Assembly (NCBI RefSeq): GCF_002213425.1
Contig: NZ_NJGV01000004.1
Location: 186,001-250,000, forward strand
From: Herbaspirillum aquaticum
GTDB taxonomy: Bacteria; Pseudomonadota; Gammaproteobacteria; Burkholderiales; Burkholderiaceae_D
Direction of reading: 5' to 3'
Length of the DNA: 64,000 nucleotides
The position numbers and the translations under genes are program-made. This document shows positions 1-10,630 of this stretch, piece by piece (within the stretch, counting starts at the first letter, position 1; each line of letters opens with the position of its first letter). The notes beneath the pieces were generated by a model that worked only from the letters and a program-made list of their open reading frames with translations, was not told the origin of the DNA and did not search any database.

Positions 1-155
1 TTGGCCACCCGTTCCGCAAGGACTTCCCGGTGTCCGGCTATGTCGAAATGCGTTACGACGCCGAACAGAAACGCGTCATCTATCAACCCGTAACGATCGA
101 GCCGCGCGAAATCACCCCGCGCATCATTCGTGAAGAAAACTACGGGATCAAATAA
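1..155 (+). CDS. nuoC: NADH-quinone oxidoreductase subunit C, 3' end only
   Basis: This is the last 51 codons of nuoC, whose start lies before the window. The frame beginning at base 3 reads [13 protein letters not shown] and ends in NYGIK before TAA. GHPxRKDFP is the conserved C-terminal signature of the 30-kDa subunit of complex I, which joins the peripheral arm to the quinone site. The TAA at 153-155 shares its last base with the nuoD ATG (TAATG), so the two are probably translationally coupled. nuoC and nuoD are separate genes here, unlike the fused nuoCD of enterobacteria. Confidence 0.93.
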   Translation, partial: GHPFRKDFPVSGYVEMRYDAEQKRVIYQPVTIEPREITPRIIREENYGIK

Positions 156-1408
156 TGGCAGAGATCAAAAACTATACGCTGAACTTCGGTCCCCAGCACC
201 CGGCCGCGCACGGCGTGCTGCGCCTGGTGCTGGAGCTGGACGGTGAAGTCATCCAGCGTGCCGACCCGCACATCGGCCTGCTGCACCGTGGCACCGAAAA
301 ACTGGCCGAGCAAAAGACCTTCCTGCAATCCGTGCCTTACATGGATCGCCTGGACTACGTCTCGATGATGAGCAACGAGCACGGTTACGTGCTGGCCATC
401 GAGCGCCTGCTGGGCATCGAAGTGCCGCTGCGCGCGCAGTACATCCGCGTGATGTTCGACGAAATCACCCGCCTGCTGAACCACCTGATGTGGATCGGCG
501 CACACGCGCTGGACGTGGGTGCGATGGGCGTGCTGCTGTATGCCTTCCGTGAGCGCGAAGACCTGTTCGACTGCTACGAAGCCGTCTCCGGCGCCCGCAT
601 GCACGCGGCCTACTATCGTCCAGGCGGCGTCTACCGCGACCTGCCGGACAGCATGCCGCAGTACAAGGCTTCCATCGTGCGCAACGAGAAGGCCATCCGC
701 GAACTGAACGAAAACCGTCAGGGCTCGCTGCTGGACTTCATCGAAGACTTCACCAATCGTTTCCCGACCTATGTCGACGAATACGAAACCCTGCTGACCG
801 ACAACCGTATCTGGAAGCAGCGCCTGGTGGGCGTGGGCGTGGTCTCGCCGGAACGTGCATTGCAGATGGGCTTCACCGGTCCGATGCTGCGTGGTTCGGG
901 CATCGCCTGGGACTTGCGCAAGAAGCAGCCTTACGAAGTGTATGACCTGCTGGACTTCGACATCCCCATCGGCAAGAACGGTGACTGCTACGACCGTTAC
1001 CTGGTGCGCGTGGCTGAAATGCGCCAGTCCAACCGCATCATCAAGCAATGTGTGGAGTGGCTGCGCAACAATCCGGGTCCGGTCATTACCGACAACCACA
1101 AGATCGCGCCTCCCAAACGTGCGGACATGAAGTCCAACATGGAAGACCTGATCCACCACTTCAAGCTGTTCACCGAAGGCTTCCGCGTGCCTGCCGGCGA
1201 GGCGTATGCTGCCGTCGAGCATCCGAAGGGCGAATTCGGTATCTACCTGGTCTCCGACGGTGCCAACAAGCCGTACCGCCTGAAGATCCGTGCCCCGGGC
1301 TTTGCCCACCTGCAAGCCCTGAACGAAATGGCCAAGGGTCACATGATTGCCGATGCGGTCACCATCATTGGTACGCAAGACATCGTGTTCGGGGAAATCG
1401 ACCGATAA
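155..1408 (+). CDS. nuoD: NADH-quinone oxidoreductase subunit D (49-kDa subunit)
   Basis: NuoD forms the quinone-reducing chamber of complex I at the junction of the peripheral and membrane arms. The 417-residue length is normal for an unfused NuoD. Family landmarks are visible: [12 protein letters not shown] near residue 12, [14 protein letters not shown] near residue 40, HPKGEFG near residue 356, and the C-terminal [11 protein letters not shown]. The protein is related to the large subunit of NiFe hydrogenases but lacks the metal-binding cysteines. The start overlaps the nuoC stop by one base. An 89-bp gap containing a hairpin separates it from nuoE. Confidence 0.97.
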   Translation: MAEIKNYTLNFGPQHPAAHGVLRLVLELDGEVIQRADPHIGLLHRGTEKLAEQKTFLQSVPYMDRLDYVSMMSNEHGYVLAIERLLGIEVPLRAQYIRVMFDEITRLLNHLMWIGAHALDVGAMGVLLYAFREREDLFDCYEAVSGARMHAAYYRPGGVYRDLPDSMPQYKASIVRNEKAIRELNENRQGSLLDFIEDFTNRFPTYVDEYETLLTDNRIWKQRLVGVGVVSPERALQMGFTGPMLRGSGIAWDLRKKQPYEVYDLLDFDIPIGKNGDCYDRYLVRVAEMRQSNRIIKQCVEWLRNNPGPVITDNHKIAPPKRADMKSNMEDLIHHFKLFTEGFRVPAGEAYAAVEHPKGEFGIYLVSDGANKPYRLKIRAPGFAHLQALNEMAKGHMIADAVTIIGTQDIVFGEIDR

Positions 1409-1429
1409 GTCGAAAAGCAAGAGTCAAGG

Positions 1430-1450
1430 CGGGCTTCTTCAGGAAGCCCG
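1430..1450 (+). other. Intercistronic hairpin between nuoD and nuoE
   Basis: CGGGCTTC (1430-1437) and GAAGCCCG (1443-1450) form a perfect 8-bp stem with a 5-nt loop. There is no T-run after it, so it is not an intrinsic terminator. It could be an mRNA processing or stability element inside the nuo transcript; that role is inference. Confidence 0.5.
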
Positions 1451-1497
1451 TCAGGTTTGGGGAATATCCAATAACCGCGCAGTAATGATGCGCATGG

Positions 1498-1989
1498 ATG
1501 GCCAACGATATGCTGTTAAGTCAAGAAGCCCTTAAGAAAATCGATCGCGAACTCGCGAAATACCCGGCGGACCAGCGCCAGTCTGCGGTCATGTCCGCGC
1601 TGCGCATCGCTCAGGTGGAGCATGGCTGGCTGCCGGCCGAGCTGCAGCAGGAAATTGCCGACTACATCGGCATGCCCGCCGTGGCCGTGCAGGAAGTCGC
1701 GACCTTCTACAACATGTTCAACACCAGCCCGGTGGGCAAGCACAAGATCACCGTGTGCACCAACCTGCCGTGTCTGCTGTCGGGTGGCGAGCGCGCTGCC
1801 CATCACCTGAAGCACAAGCTGGGCATCGATTATCGCGAAACCACGGCCGACGGCCAGTTCACGCTGATGGAAGGCGAATGCATGGGCGCTTGCGGCGACG
1901 CTCCGGTCATGCTGGTCAACAACCATCAAATGTGCAGCTGGATGTCCAACGAAAAGATCGACGCGCTGCTGGAGGAACTGAAGAAATGA
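1498..1989 (+). CDS. nuoE: NADH-quinone oxidoreductase subunit E (24-kDa, 2Fe-2S)
   Basis: NuoE is the thioredoxin-fold subunit that carries the N1a [2Fe-2S] cluster beside the NADH site of NuoF. The four ligands are visible as C87, C92, C128 and C132 in CTNLPC and CMGACG. Length is 163 aa, normal for the family. The start is uncertain: ATG 1498 gives [14 protein letters not shown], and the in-frame ATG at 1510 gives [10 protein letters not shown], which looks more like family N-termini. Neither has a convincing ribosome binding site. The TGA stop overlaps the nuoF ATG (ATGA at 1986-1989). Confidence 0.95.
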   Translation: MANDMLLSQEALKKIDRELAKYPADQRQSAVMSALRIAQVEHGWLPAELQQEIADYIGMPAVAVQEVATFYNMFNTSPVGKHKITVCTNLPCLLSGGERAAHHLKHKLGIDYRETTADGQFTLMEGECMGACGDAPVMLVNNHQMCSWMSNEKIDALLEELKK

Positions 1990-3281
1990 CCTGCCTGCAC
2001 GACCGCCACATCAAACCGCTGATCCTCGCCGACCTGAATGGCGAGAACTGGCATCTCGAGGATTACGTCAAGCGCGGCGGCTACGATTCGCTCAAGCGCA
2101 TCCTCAACGAGAAGATCACTCCGGAACAAGTCATCGCCGACCTCAAGGCCTCGGGCCTGCGTGGCCGCGGTGGTGCGGGTTTCCCTACCGGCCTGAAGTG
2201 GAGCTTCATGCCGCGCCAGTTCCCTGGCCAGAAATACCTCGTCTGCAATACAGATGAAGGTGAGCCGGGCACTTTCAAGGACCGTGACATCATTCGTTAC
2301 AATCCGCACGCGCTGATCGAAGGCATGATCATCGGCGGCTATGCCATGGGCATCACGGTCGGCTACAACTACATCCACGGTGAGATCTTCGCCGAGTACG
2401 AGCGTTTCGAAGAAGCCCTGGAAGAAGCCCGTGCGGCCGGCTTCCTGGGTGACAACATCCTCGGCACCGGTTTCAGCTTCCAGCTGCACGCGCACCATGG
2501 TTACGGCGCCTACATCTGCGGCGAAGAAACCGCGCTGCTGGAGTCGCTGGAAGGCAAGAAGGGCCAGCCGCGCTTCAAGCCGCCGTTCCCGGCCAGCTTC
2601 GGCCTGTACGGCAAGCCGACCACCATCAACAACACCGAGACCTTCGCGGCCGTTCCCTTCATCTTCAAGGTAGGCCCGCAGGCCTACGCCGAGATGGGCA
2701 AGCCCAACAACGGCGGCACCAAGATCTTCTCGATCTCGGGTGACGTCGAGCGTCCGGGCAACTACGAGATCCCGCTGGGCACGCCGTTCTCCACCTTGCT
2801 GGAACTGGCTGGTGGCATGCGCGGCGGCAAGAAGATCAAGGCCGTCATCCCGGGTGGCTCGTCCGCACCGGTGATCCGTGGCGACGTCATGATGGACACC
2901 ACCATGGATTACGACGCCATCGCCAAGGCCGGTTCGATGCTGGGTTCGGGCGCGGTGATCGTGATGGACGAGACGCGCTGCATGGTCAAGTCGCTGCTGC
3001 GCCTGTCCTACTTCTACTATGAAGAATCCTGCGGCCAGTGCACGCCGTGCCGCGAAGGCACCGGCTGGATGTACCGCATGGTGGAGCGTATCGAAAACGG
3101 TCACGGCAAGATGGAAGATCTGGACGTGCTCAATTCGGTGGCCGACAACATCCAGGGCCGCACCATCTGCGCGCTCGGTGATGCTGCGGCGATGCCGGTG
3201 CGCGCGTTCGTGAAGAATTTCCGCGAAGAGTTCGAATACCACATCGAGCACAAACACTGCCTGGTTCCGGCTTACATCTGA
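1986..3281 (+). CDS. nuoF: NADH-quinone oxidoreductase subunit F (51-kDa, NADH/FMN site)
   Basis: NuoF binds NADH and FMN and passes electrons into the N3 [4Fe-4S] cluster. The start is placed at ATG 1986 ([12 protein letters not shown]), overlapping the nuoE stop by 4 bases. The open frame continues upstream but only as an out-of-frame overlap with nuoE. The protein has 431 aa. The glycine-rich nucleotide-binding segment [13 protein letters not shown] lies at about residues 60-72. The cluster ligands are C349, C352 and C355 in [14 protein letters not shown], and C395 in TICALGD. Confidence 0.97.
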   Translation: MTCLHDRHIKPLILADLNGENWHLEDYVKRGGYDSLKRILNEKITPEQVIADLKASGLRGRGGAGFPTGLKWSFMPRQFPGQKYLVCNTDEGEPGTFKDRDIIRYNPHALIEGMIIGGYAMGITVGYNYIHGEIFAEYERFEEALEEARAAGFLGDNILGTGFSFQLHAHHGYGAYICGEETALLESLEGKKGQPRFKPPFPASFGLYGKPTTINNTETFAAVPFIFKVGPQAYAEMGKPNNGGTKIFSISGDVERPGNYEIPLGTPFSTLLELAGGMRGGKKIKAVIPGGSSAPVIRGDVMMDTTMDYDAIAKAGSMLGSGAVIVMDETRCMVKSLLRLSYFYYEESCGQCTPCREGTGWMYRMVERIENGHGKMEDLDVLNSVADNIQGRTICALGDAAAMPVRAFVKNFREEFEYHIEHKHCLVPAYI

Positions 3282-3364
3282 ACAGGGCAGGGGATGCCGG
3301 GCGGGATGCGATAAGCCTTCCGCCGGCATCGTTGGCAAAGAATATTTAGCTTGGGCAAACAGCC

Positions 3365-5692
3365 ATGGTTGAAATCGAAATAGACGGCAAGAAGGTTGAA
3401 GTGCAAGAAGGCAGCATGGTCATGGACGCTGCCAACAAGATCGGCACGTACATCCCTCACTTCTGCTATCACAAGAAACTATCCATCGCGGCCAACTGCC
3501 GCATGTGCCTGGTCGAGGTCGAAAAGGCCCCGAAGCCGCTACCTGCCTGCGCCACGCCGGTCAACAACGGCATGATCGTGCGCACCGCCAGCGACAAGGC
3601 CGTCAAGGCCCAGAAGGGCGTGATGGAATTCCTCCTGATCAACCACCCGCTGGATTGCCCCATTTGCGACCAGGGCGGTGAGTGCCAGCTGCAGGATCTG
3701 GCCGTCGGTTACGGCGGTTCCTCCTCGCGCTACCAGGAAGAAAAGCGTGTCGTGGAGCCCAAGGACGTCGGTCCGCTGATCTCCATGAAGGAAATGAACC
3801 GCTGCATCCACTGCACCCGCTGCGTGCGCTTCGGCCAGGAAGTGGCCGGCGTGATGGAGCTGGGCATGCTGGGCCGCGGTGAACATTCCGAGATCACTAC
3901 CTTCGTCGGCAAGACCGTGGACTCCGAACTGTCGGGCAACATGATCGATCTGTGCCCGGTCGGTGCGCTGACCTCCAAGCCGTTCCGCTACAGCGCCCGT
4001 ACCTGGGAACTGTCGCGCCGCAAGTCGGTGAGCCCGCACGACAGCGTTGGTGCCAACCTGATCGTCCAGGTCAAGAATGGCAAGGTCATGCGCGTGCTGC
4101 CCTTCGAAAACGAAGAAGTCAACGAGTGCTGGATCTCCGACAAGGACCGTTTCGCCTACGAAGCGCTGGACAGCGAACAACGCCTGACCAAGCCGATGTT
4201 GAAGCAAGACGGCAAGTGGCAGGAAGTGGATTGGCAGACCGCGCTGGAATACGTCGCCCATGGCCTGCGCAACATCCGTCATGAGCACGGTGCCGATTCC
4301 ATCGCCGCGCTGGCTACCCCGTACTCCACGCTGGAAGAACTGAGCCTGCTGCAGAAGCTGGTGCGCGGTGTCGGTTCGGATAACGTCGACTTCCGCCTGC
4401 GCCAGTCCGACTTCGGCCTGGATGGCCAGATCAAGCCGTGGCTGGGCATGTCCATCGTCGAATTCTCGCAGCTGAACCGCGTCTTCGTGATCGGTTCCTT
4501 CCTGCGCAAGGATCATCCGCTGCTGTCGGCCCGCCTGCGCCAGTCCGCCAAGAGCGGTGCCAAGGTCAGCGTGCTGCACGCCACCGACGACGATCTGCTG
4601 ATGCCGATCGCCAACAAGATCATCGCCGCTCCTTCGGCATGGCTGTCCGCCCTCGCCGAAGTGGCCGTGGCCGTGGCTGAAGCCAAGGGTGTGGCTGCTC
4701 CTGCCGCCTACGCTGGCGTGGTGGCATCGGACGCTGCCAAGGCAACCGCTGCCAGCCTGCTGTCCGGTGAAGGCCGTGGCCTCTTCCTCGGCAACGCCGC
4801 CGTCCAGCATCCGCAAGCTGCGCAACTGCATGCAGCCGCACAGTGGATCGCCGAACAGACCGGTGCCAAGCTGGGTGTGCTGACCGATGGCGGCAACGCC
4901 GTCGGCGGCTACCTGGCCAACGCCGTGCCGACCCCGGGCAAGGGCGCCAACGCCGCTGCCGCATTCGCACAGCCGCGCAAGGCTTACCTGCTGCTCAACG
5001 CCGAGCCGGAACTGGACAGCTACGATCCGCAAGCTGCGCGTGCCGCCCTGAACCAGGCCGAGATGGTCGTGGTGATGTCGGCCTACCAGCACGGTGCCGA
5101 CTACGCCGACGTGCTGCTGCCGATCGCGCCCTTCACCGAAACCGCCGGCACCTTCGTCAATGCCGAAGGCCGTGCCCAGAGCTTCAACGGTACCGTCAAG
5201 CCGGCCGGCGATGCACGTCCGGGCTGGAAGGTCCTGCGCGTGCTGGGCAACCTGCTGGAACTGGAAAACTTCGATTACGAAACCGCCGAATCCATCCGCG
5301 ACGAGCTGCTGGGCAGGGAAACCGACCTGTCGGCCCGCCTGAACAACATCGCCAGCGTGCAAGCGCAGGCTGTGCAAGCTGCGGCGGGTGGTGTCGAGCG
5401 TGTGGCCGATGTGCCCATCTACTTTGCCGACGCAATCGCACGCCGTTCGCCGCCGCTGCTGGAAACCCGCGACGGCCAGGCACCCAAGGCATGGCTGTCG
5501 GCTTCCCTGGCCGCCAAGCTGGGCGTGGTCGAAGGCGACAAGGTCAATGTCAAGCAAGGCTCGGGCAGCGCTGCGCTGACCGCCGCCATCGATAAGAAAC
5601 TGCCGGAAAACGTGGTGCGCGTGGCTGCTGCGCACGCCTCCACCGCTGCACTGGGCGGCATGTTTGGCGCAATCGTCGTGGAGAAAGCGTAA
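3365..5692 (+). CDS. nuoG: NADH-quinone oxidoreductase subunit G (75-kDa iron-sulfur subunit)
   Basis: NuoG carries the iron-sulfur chain between NuoF and NuoI. The 775-residue protein starts with a [2Fe-2S] ferredoxin domain ([17 protein letters not shown], then PACATPV). Next is the His/Cys-ligated cluster segment [16 protein letters not shown] and a further [4Fe-4S] motif [16 protein letters not shown]. From about residue 220 it continues as a degenerate molybdopterin-oxidoreductase domain, as in other NuoG proteins. It lies 83 bp after nuoF and 2 bp before nuoH. Confidence 0.97.
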   Translation: MVEIEIDGKKVEVQEGSMVMDAANKIGTYIPHFCYHKKLSIAANCRMCLVEVEKAPKPLPACATPVNNGMIVRTASDKAVKAQKGVMEFLLINHPLDCPICDQGGECQLQDLAVGYGGSSSRYQEEKRVVEPKDVGPLISMKEMNRCIHCTRCVRFGQEVAGVMELGMLGRGEHSEITTFVGKTVDSELSGNMIDLCPVGALTSKPFRYSARTWELSRRKSVSPHDSVGANLIVQVKNGKVMRVLPFENEEVNECWISDKDRFAYEALDSEQRLTKPMLKQDGKWQEVDWQTALEYVAHGLRNIRHEHGADSIAALATPYSTLEELSLLQKLVRGVGSDNVDFRLRQSDFGLDGQIKPWLGMSIVEFSQLNRVFVIGSFLRKDHPLLSARLRQSAKSGAKVSVLHATDDDLLMPIANKIIAAPSAWLSALAEVAVAVAEAKGVAAPAAYAGVVASDAAKATAASLLSGEGRGLFLGNAAVQHPQAAQLHAAAQWIAEQTGAKLGVLTDGGNAVGGYLANAVPTPGKGANAAAAFAQPRKAYLLLNAEPELDSYDPQAARAALNQAEMVVVMSAYQHGADYADVLLPIAPFTETAGTFVNAEGRAQSFNGTVKPAGDARPGWKVLRVLGNLLELENFDYETAESIRDELLGRETDLSARLNNIASVQAQAVQAAAGGVERVADVPIYFADAIARRSPPLLETRDGQAPKAWLSASLAAKLGVVEGDKVNVKQGSGSAALTAAIDKKLPENVVRVAAAHASTAALGGMFGAIVVEKA

Positions 5693-5694
5693 AA

Positions 5695-6765
5695 ATGGAT
5701 CACCTGATCGCCCAAATCAACAACGTGGGACCGGCGCTGCTGGGTCCGACCCTGTTCGCGCTGGTGTGGACCCTGGTCAAGATCCTGGTGGTGATGGTGC
5801 CGCTGCTGGTGTGCGTGGCCTACATGACCTACTGGGAGCGCAAGCTGATCGGCTGGATGCACGTGCGCCTGGGCCCGAACCGCGTGGGTCCTGCTGGTCT
5901 GCTGCAGCCCATTGCTGACGCCGTCAAGCTGATCTTCAAGGAAATCTCGACCCCGTCCAAGGCCAACAAGGCACTGTTCTACCTGGCACCGGTGATGACC
6001 ATCATGCCGGCGCTGGCCGCCTGGGCGGTCGTGCCGTTCTCGCCGGAACACGTGCTGGCCAACGTCAACGCGGGCCTCTTGTACCTGATGGCCATTACTT
6101 CGATGGAAGTCTACGGCATCATCATCGCCGGCTGGGCTTCGAACTCGAAGTACGCCTTCCTCGGTGCGATGCGTGCTTCGGCACAGATGGTGTCCTACGA
6201 AATCTCCATGGGCTTCTGCCTGGTCGTGGTGCTGATGGTTTCTGGCAGCCTGAACATGACTGATATCGTCATGGGTCAGACCCAGGGCCACTTCGCCTCC
6301 ATGGGCCTGAACTTCCTGTCGTGGAACTGGTTGCCGCTGCTGCCGATTTTCGTCATCTACTTCGTCTCCGGCGTGGCTGAAACCAACCGTCACCCGTTCG
6401 ACGTCGTGGAAGGTGAATCCGAAATCGTGGCCGGTCACATGATCGAGTACTCGGGCATGTCCTTCGCCATGTTCTTCCTGGCTGAATACGCCGCGATGAT
6501 CCTGATCTCGATCCTGACCGCACTGCTGTTCTTCGGCGGCTGGTCGGCTCCGGTGTCCGCGCTGGACTTCATCCCGGGCTGGATCTGGCTAGGCTTGAAG
6601 ACCTTCTTCTTCCTGTCGCTGTACGTGTGGATCCGCGCATCGTTCCCGCGCTACCGCTATGACCAGATCATGCGTCTGGGCTGGAAAGTGTTCATCCCGC
6701 TGACCCTGGTCTGGCTGGTGGTCGTGGCGATCTGGATCCAGTCGCCCTGGAATATCTGGAAATAA
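5695..6765 (+). CDS. nuoH: NADH-quinone oxidoreductase subunit H (ND1-like)
   Basis: NuoH is the membrane subunit at the heel of complex I that completes the quinone channel. The 356-aa protein is almost entirely hydrophobic helices. Conserved family segments are visible, including [20 protein letters not shown] near residue 44 and the acidic loop [19 protein letters not shown] in the middle, which lines the quinone cavity. The start follows the nuoG stop by two bases, with the ribosome binding site inside the nuoG end (GGAGAAAG). Confidence 0.97.
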   Translation: MDHLIAQINNVGPALLGPTLFALVWTLVKILVVMVPLLVCVAYMTYWERKLIGWMHVRLGPNRVGPAGLLQPIADAVKLIFKEISTPSKANKALFYLAPVMTIMPALAAWAVVPFSPEHVLANVNAGLLYLMAITSMEVYGIIIAGWASNSKYAFLGAMRASAQMVSYEISMGFCLVVVLMVSGSLNMTDIVMGQTQGHFASMGLNFLSWNWLPLLPIFVIYFVSGVAETNRHPFDVVEGESEIVAGHMIEYSGMSFAMFFLAEYAAMILISILTALLFFGGWSAPVSALDFIPGWIWLGLKTFFFLSLYVWIRASFPRYRYDQIMRLGWKVFIPLTLVWLVVVAIWIQSPWNIWK

Positions 6766-6786
6766 GTTGGAAGGCTGAGGCTAAAA

Positions 6787-7275
6787 ATGGAAGCTATTAA
6801 GGATTTTTTCGGCAGCCTGATGCTCCGCGAACTGTTCAAGGGCCTGGCCCTGACCGGTCGCTACCTGTTCAAGCGCAAGATCACCGTGCAGTTCCCCGAG
6901 GAAAAGACGCCGATGTCCCCGCGTTTCCGCGGCCTGCACGCGCTGCGCCGTTATCCCAACGGTGAAGAACGCTGCATCGCTTGCAAGCTGTGCGAAGCGG
7001 TCTGCCCGGCGATGGCCATCACCATCGAATCCGAGCAGCGTGAAGACGGTACCCGTCGTACCAGCCGCTACGACATCGACCTGACCAAGTGCATCTTCTG
7101 CGGTTTCTGCGAAGAGTCCTGCCCGGTCGACTCGATCGTCGAAACGCACATCCTGGAATACCACGGTGAAAAGCGGGGCGACCTGTACTACACCAAGGAA
7201 ATGCTGCTGGCAGTGGGCGACCGTTACGAAAACGAAATCGCCGCTGCACGTGCAGCCGACGCCGCCTACCGTTGA
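6787..7275 (+). CDS. nuoI: NADH-quinone oxidoreductase subunit I (23-kDa, two 4Fe-4S)
   Basis: NuoI carries clusters N6a and N6b, the last relays before N2 and quinone. Two classical ferredoxin motifs are visible: [12 protein letters not shown] and [12 protein letters not shown], each CxxCxxCxxxCP. The length of 162 aa is normal. The amphipathic N-terminus (about 30 residues) fits membrane association. The gene lies 21 bp after nuoH. A gap of about 144 bp before nuoJ carries no gene that I can support. Confidence 0.97.
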   Translation: MEAIKDFFGSLMLRELFKGLALTGRYLFKRKITVQFPEEKTPMSPRFRGLHALRRYPNGEERCIACKLCEAVCPAMAITIESEQREDGTRRTSRYDIDLTKCIFCGFCEESCPVDSIVETHILEYHGEKRGDLYYTKEMLLAVGDRYENEIAAARAADAAYR

Positions 7276-7419
7276 TCGGTGCTGCCAGGCGGCCCTGCGT
7301 AATACGGGGCGGCCGGGCAGGGTGGTGCAGGGCTTGCGGCAACGTGTTGGATGTATTGCGATGGGATGGCCTGCTGTGTGGTCCCCGTGCTGATTGAATG
7401 AACCAACTTCTGGTTGATT

Positions 7420-8076
7420 ATGGAATTTAAAACTGTCTTGTTCTACGTGTTCGCGGTGCTGGTGGTAATCGCCGCCGTTCGCGTCATCACGGCCCGCAAC
7501 CCGGTGCATGCGGCGCTGTTCCTGGTGCTGTCGTTCTTCTCGGCGGCCGGCCTCTGGATGCTGCTCAAGGCCGAGTTCCTGGCCATCGTGCTGGTGCTGG
7601 TCTATGTCGGCGCGGTGATGGTGCTGTTCCTGTTCGTGGTGATGATGCTCGATATCAACATGGACAAGCTGCGCGAGGGCTTCTGGGGTTACTTCCCGCT
7701 GGCGGCCACCATCGGCGTGATCATCGTGCTGGAAATGGCGGCGGTTCTGCTCAACAGCTTCTGGGTCTATGAATCGCAGGTGCCGGCCGTCTCCGACACG
7801 CTGGGCCAGACCAAGCCGCTGGGCAAGCTGATCTTCACCGAATACGTCTACGCCTTTGAAATCGCGGCCGTGATCCTGCTGGTGGCCATCGTCGCCGCCG
7901 TGGCCCTGACATTGCGCAAGCGCAAGGACAGCAAGTACTTCGATCCGGCCCAGGCAGTCAAGGTCAAGGCATCGGACCGCGTGCGCCTGGTCAGCATGAA
8001 GGCCGAATCCACCCGCAATGCGCCCGCAGCTGCCGCTGCAGCGGCCGACAAGCCGGCCGCGGGTCAACAATCTTAA
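7420..8076 (+). CDS. nuoJ: NADH-quinone oxidoreductase subunit J (ND6-like)
   Basis: NuoJ is a membrane subunit that contributes to proton-path coupling. The 218-aa protein shows five hydrophobic helices and the family segment VYVGAVMVLFLFVVMMLDI. It ends in an Ala/Lys-rich tail (APAAAAAAADKPAAGQ). ATG 7420 is preferred; an in-frame TTG at 7414 would add two residues. The alanine-rich cytoplasmic tail is longer than in E. coli NuoJ. The gap to nuoK is 18 bp. Confidence 0.95.
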   Translation: MEFKTVLFYVFAVLVVIAAVRVITARNPVHAALFLVLSFFSAAGLWMLLKAEFLAIVLVLVYVGAVMVLFLFVVMMLDINMDKLREGFWGYFPLAATIGVIIVLEMAAVLLNSFWVYESQVPAVSDTLGQTKPLGKLIFTEYVYAFEIAAVILLVAIVAAVALTLRKRKDSKYFDPAQAVKVKASDRVRLVSMKAESTRNAPAAAAAAADKPAAGQQS

Positions 8077-8094
8077 GAAGGGCGAACAAGAATC

Positions 8095-8403
8095 ATGGCA
8101 ATCACGCTCTCCCACTACCTGATCATCGGCGCGATCCTGTTCGCGATCTCGATCGTCGGCATTTTCCTGAACCGCAAGAACGTCATCGTCCTGCTGATGG
8201 CCATCGAACTGATGCTGCTTGCGGTCAACATGAACTTCATTGCTTTCTCGCATTACCTCGGTGACGCGGGCGGACAGATCTTCGTGTTCTTCATCCTGAC
8301 CGTGGCTGCGGCCGAGTCCGCCATCGGTCTGGCGATTCTGGTGGTGCTGTTCCGTAACCTGGATACCATCAACGTGGAAGACCTCGACAGCCTCAAGGGC
8401 TGA
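8095..8403 (+). CDS. nuoK: NADH-quinone oxidoreductase subunit K (ND4L-like)
   Basis: NuoK is a small three-helix membrane subunit with two buried glutamates used in proton translocation. Both fall in recognisable positions: the helix [16 protein letters not shown] contains one, and [19 protein letters not shown] contains the other. The length of 102 aa is typical. The upstream AAGAAGGGCG serves as a ribosome binding site. The gap to nuoL is 114 bp. Confidence 0.96.
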   Translation: MAITLSHYLIIGAILFAISIVGIFLNRKNVIVLLMAIELMLLAVNMNFIAFSHYLGDAGGQIFVFFILTVAAAESAIGLAILVVLFRNLDTINVEDLDSLKG

Positions 8404-8517
8404 GTCGGCATCCGCAGCATCCTGTTTTTGCGTTCTGGTTTGAATTTCATTTAAAGATGGGAGGCCCCCTTGCAGCAGCGCTGCGGGCGGGGCAGCCAAT
8501 AAGCGATAAGGTTCATC

Positions 8518-10608
8518 ATGGCTGGGCAACTTAACCCACATCTTCTTCTTGCTGTACCCCTGGCGCCGCTGGCAGGCTCGGCCATCGCCGGCCTCTTGGG
8601 TACCAAATTCTTCGGCAACGTGGTTGGCCGCAAGGTGTCGCATACCGCGACCATCCTGGGCGTGCTGATTGCCGCCATCATCTCCCTCCAGACCCTGCTC
8701 GCAGTGCTGGACGGCGCCACCTACAACGGTACGCTGTACAACTGGATGACGGTGGCCGGCCTCAAGCTGGAGATCGGCTTCATGGTCGACAGCCTGACCG
8801 CGATGATGATGTGCGTGGTGACCTTCGTGTCCCTGATGGTGCACATTTACACCATCGGCTACATGGCTGAAGATGAGGGCTACAACCGCTTCTTCTCCTA
8901 CATCTCGCTGTTCACCTTCTCCATGCTCATGCTGGTCATGAGCAACAACTTCCTGCAGCTGTTCTTCGGCTGGGAAGCGGTGGGCCTGGTGTCCTATCTG
9001 CTGATCGGTTTCTGGTACACCCGCCCGACCGCCATCAAGGCCAACATGAAGGCCTTCCTGGTCAACCGCGTCGGTGACTTCGGCTTCATCCTGGGTATCG
9101 GCCTGCTGCTGGCTTACGCCGGTTCGATGAACTACACCGAAGTCTTTGACAAGCGCGCCGAGCTGGCCCAGCTGACCCTGCCGGGTACCGACTGGATGCT
9201 GCTGACCGTGGCTTGCATCTGCCTGTTCGTGGGCGCCATGGGCAAGTCGGCCCAGTTCCCGCTGCACGTCTGGCTGCCGGACTCGATGGAAGGCCCGACC
9301 CCGATTTCCGCGCTGATCCACGCTGCCACCATGGTGACGGCCGGTATCTTCATGGTCACCCGCATGTCGCCGCTGTTCGAACTGTCCGACACCGCGCTGT
9401 CCTTCATCCTGGTGATCGGTGCCATCACGGCGCTGTTCATGGGCTTCCTGGGCACCATGCAGAACGACATCAAGCGCGTGGTGGCTTACTCCACGCTGTC
9501 GCAGCTGGGTTACATGACCGTGGCACTGGGTGCTTCGGCCTACTCGGTGGCCGTGTTCCACCTGATGACCCACGCTTTCTTCAAGGCACTGCTGTTCCTG
9601 GGCGCCGGTTCGGTCATCATCGGCATGCACCACGACCAGGACATGCGCAACATGGGCGGCCTGCGCAAGTACATGCCCATCACCTGGATCACTTCGCTCT
9701 TGGGTTCGCTGGCGCTGATCGGTACCCCGTTCTTCTCGGGCTTCTACTCCAAGGATTCGATCATCGAAGCCGCGGCCGAGTCGCACCTGGCGGGTTCGGG
9801 CTTTGCCTACTTCGCCGTGCTGGCCAGCGTGTTCGTGACGGCCTTCTACTCCTTCCGCATGTATTTCATGGTCTTCCATGGCAAGGAGCGCTTCGGCCAG
9901 GCGCACGGCCATGACGATCACCACGCTCCGGCTGCCGCCCATGGCGTGCATGACGACCATGCCCACGATGCGCACGACGATCACGGCCACGATGAGCATC
10001 ATCACGGCCTGGCCCCGGGCCAGAAGCCGCACGAGTCGCCGCTGGTGGTGACCCTGCCGCTGATCCTGCTGGCCATTCCCTCGGTCATCGTCGGTTTCTT
10101 CGCGATCTCGCCGATGCTGTATGGCGACTTCTTCAAGGGCGTGATCTTCTTCGGTGAAAACCACAAGGTCATGGAAGAACTGGCCCACGAATACCACGGC
10201 CCGGTGGCCATGGTGCTGCACGCCTTCACCAGCGCGCCGCTGTGGCTGGCCATCGCCGGTGTGGTCGTGGCGTACTACTGCTACATGATCAATCCGCGCG
10301 TGCCGGCCTGGTTCAAGGAAAAGTTCAGCATCATCTACACTATCCTGGACAACAAGTACTACATGGACAAGTTCAACGAAGTCGTCTTTGCCGGCGGTGC
10401 CCGCCTGCTGGGCAGCGGACTGTCCACCGTGGGCGACCGTGGCATCATCGACGGCCTGTTCGTCAACGGCAGCGCCAAGGTCGTCGGCTGGTTCTCGAAA
10501 TTCACGCGTCTCTGGCAGTCCGGTTACATCTATCACTATGCGTTCGTGATGATCATCGGGGTGCTGGGTTTCCTGGTGTGGTTCATGCCGTTCCCGTTCG
10601 CCAAATAA
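8518..10608 (+). CDS. nuoL: NADH-quinone oxidoreductase subunit L (ND5-like antiporter subunit)
   Basis: NuoL is the distal antiporter-like, proton-pumping subunit, with the long lateral helix at its C-terminus. The 696-aa protein shows the conserved FFGWEAVGLVSYLLIGFWY and LPDSMEGPTPISALIHAATM segments of the proton channel. An unusual loop at about residues 462-505 (nt 9900-10030) is extremely rich in His and Asp (for example HGHDDHHAPAAAHGVHDDHA). It sits in a predicted extramembrane segment between two helices. Confidence 0.97.
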   Translation: MAGQLNPHLLLAVPLAPLAGSAIAGLLGTKFFGNVVGRKVSHTATILGVLIAAIISLQTLLAVLDGATYNGTLYNWMTVAGLKLEIGFMVDSLTAMMMCVVTFVSLMVHIYTIGYMAEDEGYNRFFSYISLFTFSMLMLVMSNNFLQLFFGWEAVGLVSYLLIGFWYTRPTAIKANMKAFLVNRVGDFGFILGIGLLLAYAGSMNYTEVFDKRAELAQLTLPGTDWMLLTVACICLFVGAMGKSAQFPLHVWLPDSMEGPTPISALIHAATMVTAGIFMVTRMSPLFELSDTALSFILVIGAITALFMGFLGTMQNDIKRVVAYSTLSQLGYMTVALGASAYSVAVFHLMTHAFFKALLFLGAGSVIIGMHHDQDMRNMGGLRKYMPITWITSLLGSLALIGTPFFSGFYSKDSIIEAAAESHLAGSGFAYFAVLASVFVTAFYSFRMYFMVFHGKERFGQAHGHDDHHAPAAAHGVHDDHAHDAHDDHGHDEHHHGLAPGQKPHESPLVVTLPLILLAIPSVIVGFFAISPMLYGDFFKGVIFFGENHKVMEELAHEYHGPVAMVLHAFTSAPLWLAIAGVVVAYYCYMINPRVPAWFKEKFSIIYTILDNKYYMDKFNEVVFAGGARLLGSGLSTVGDRGIIDGLFVNGSAKVVGWFSKFTRLWQSGYIYHYAFVMIIGVLGFLVWFMPFPFAK

Positions 10609-10630
10609 GCTGTCCGAGTAAATAACAACC

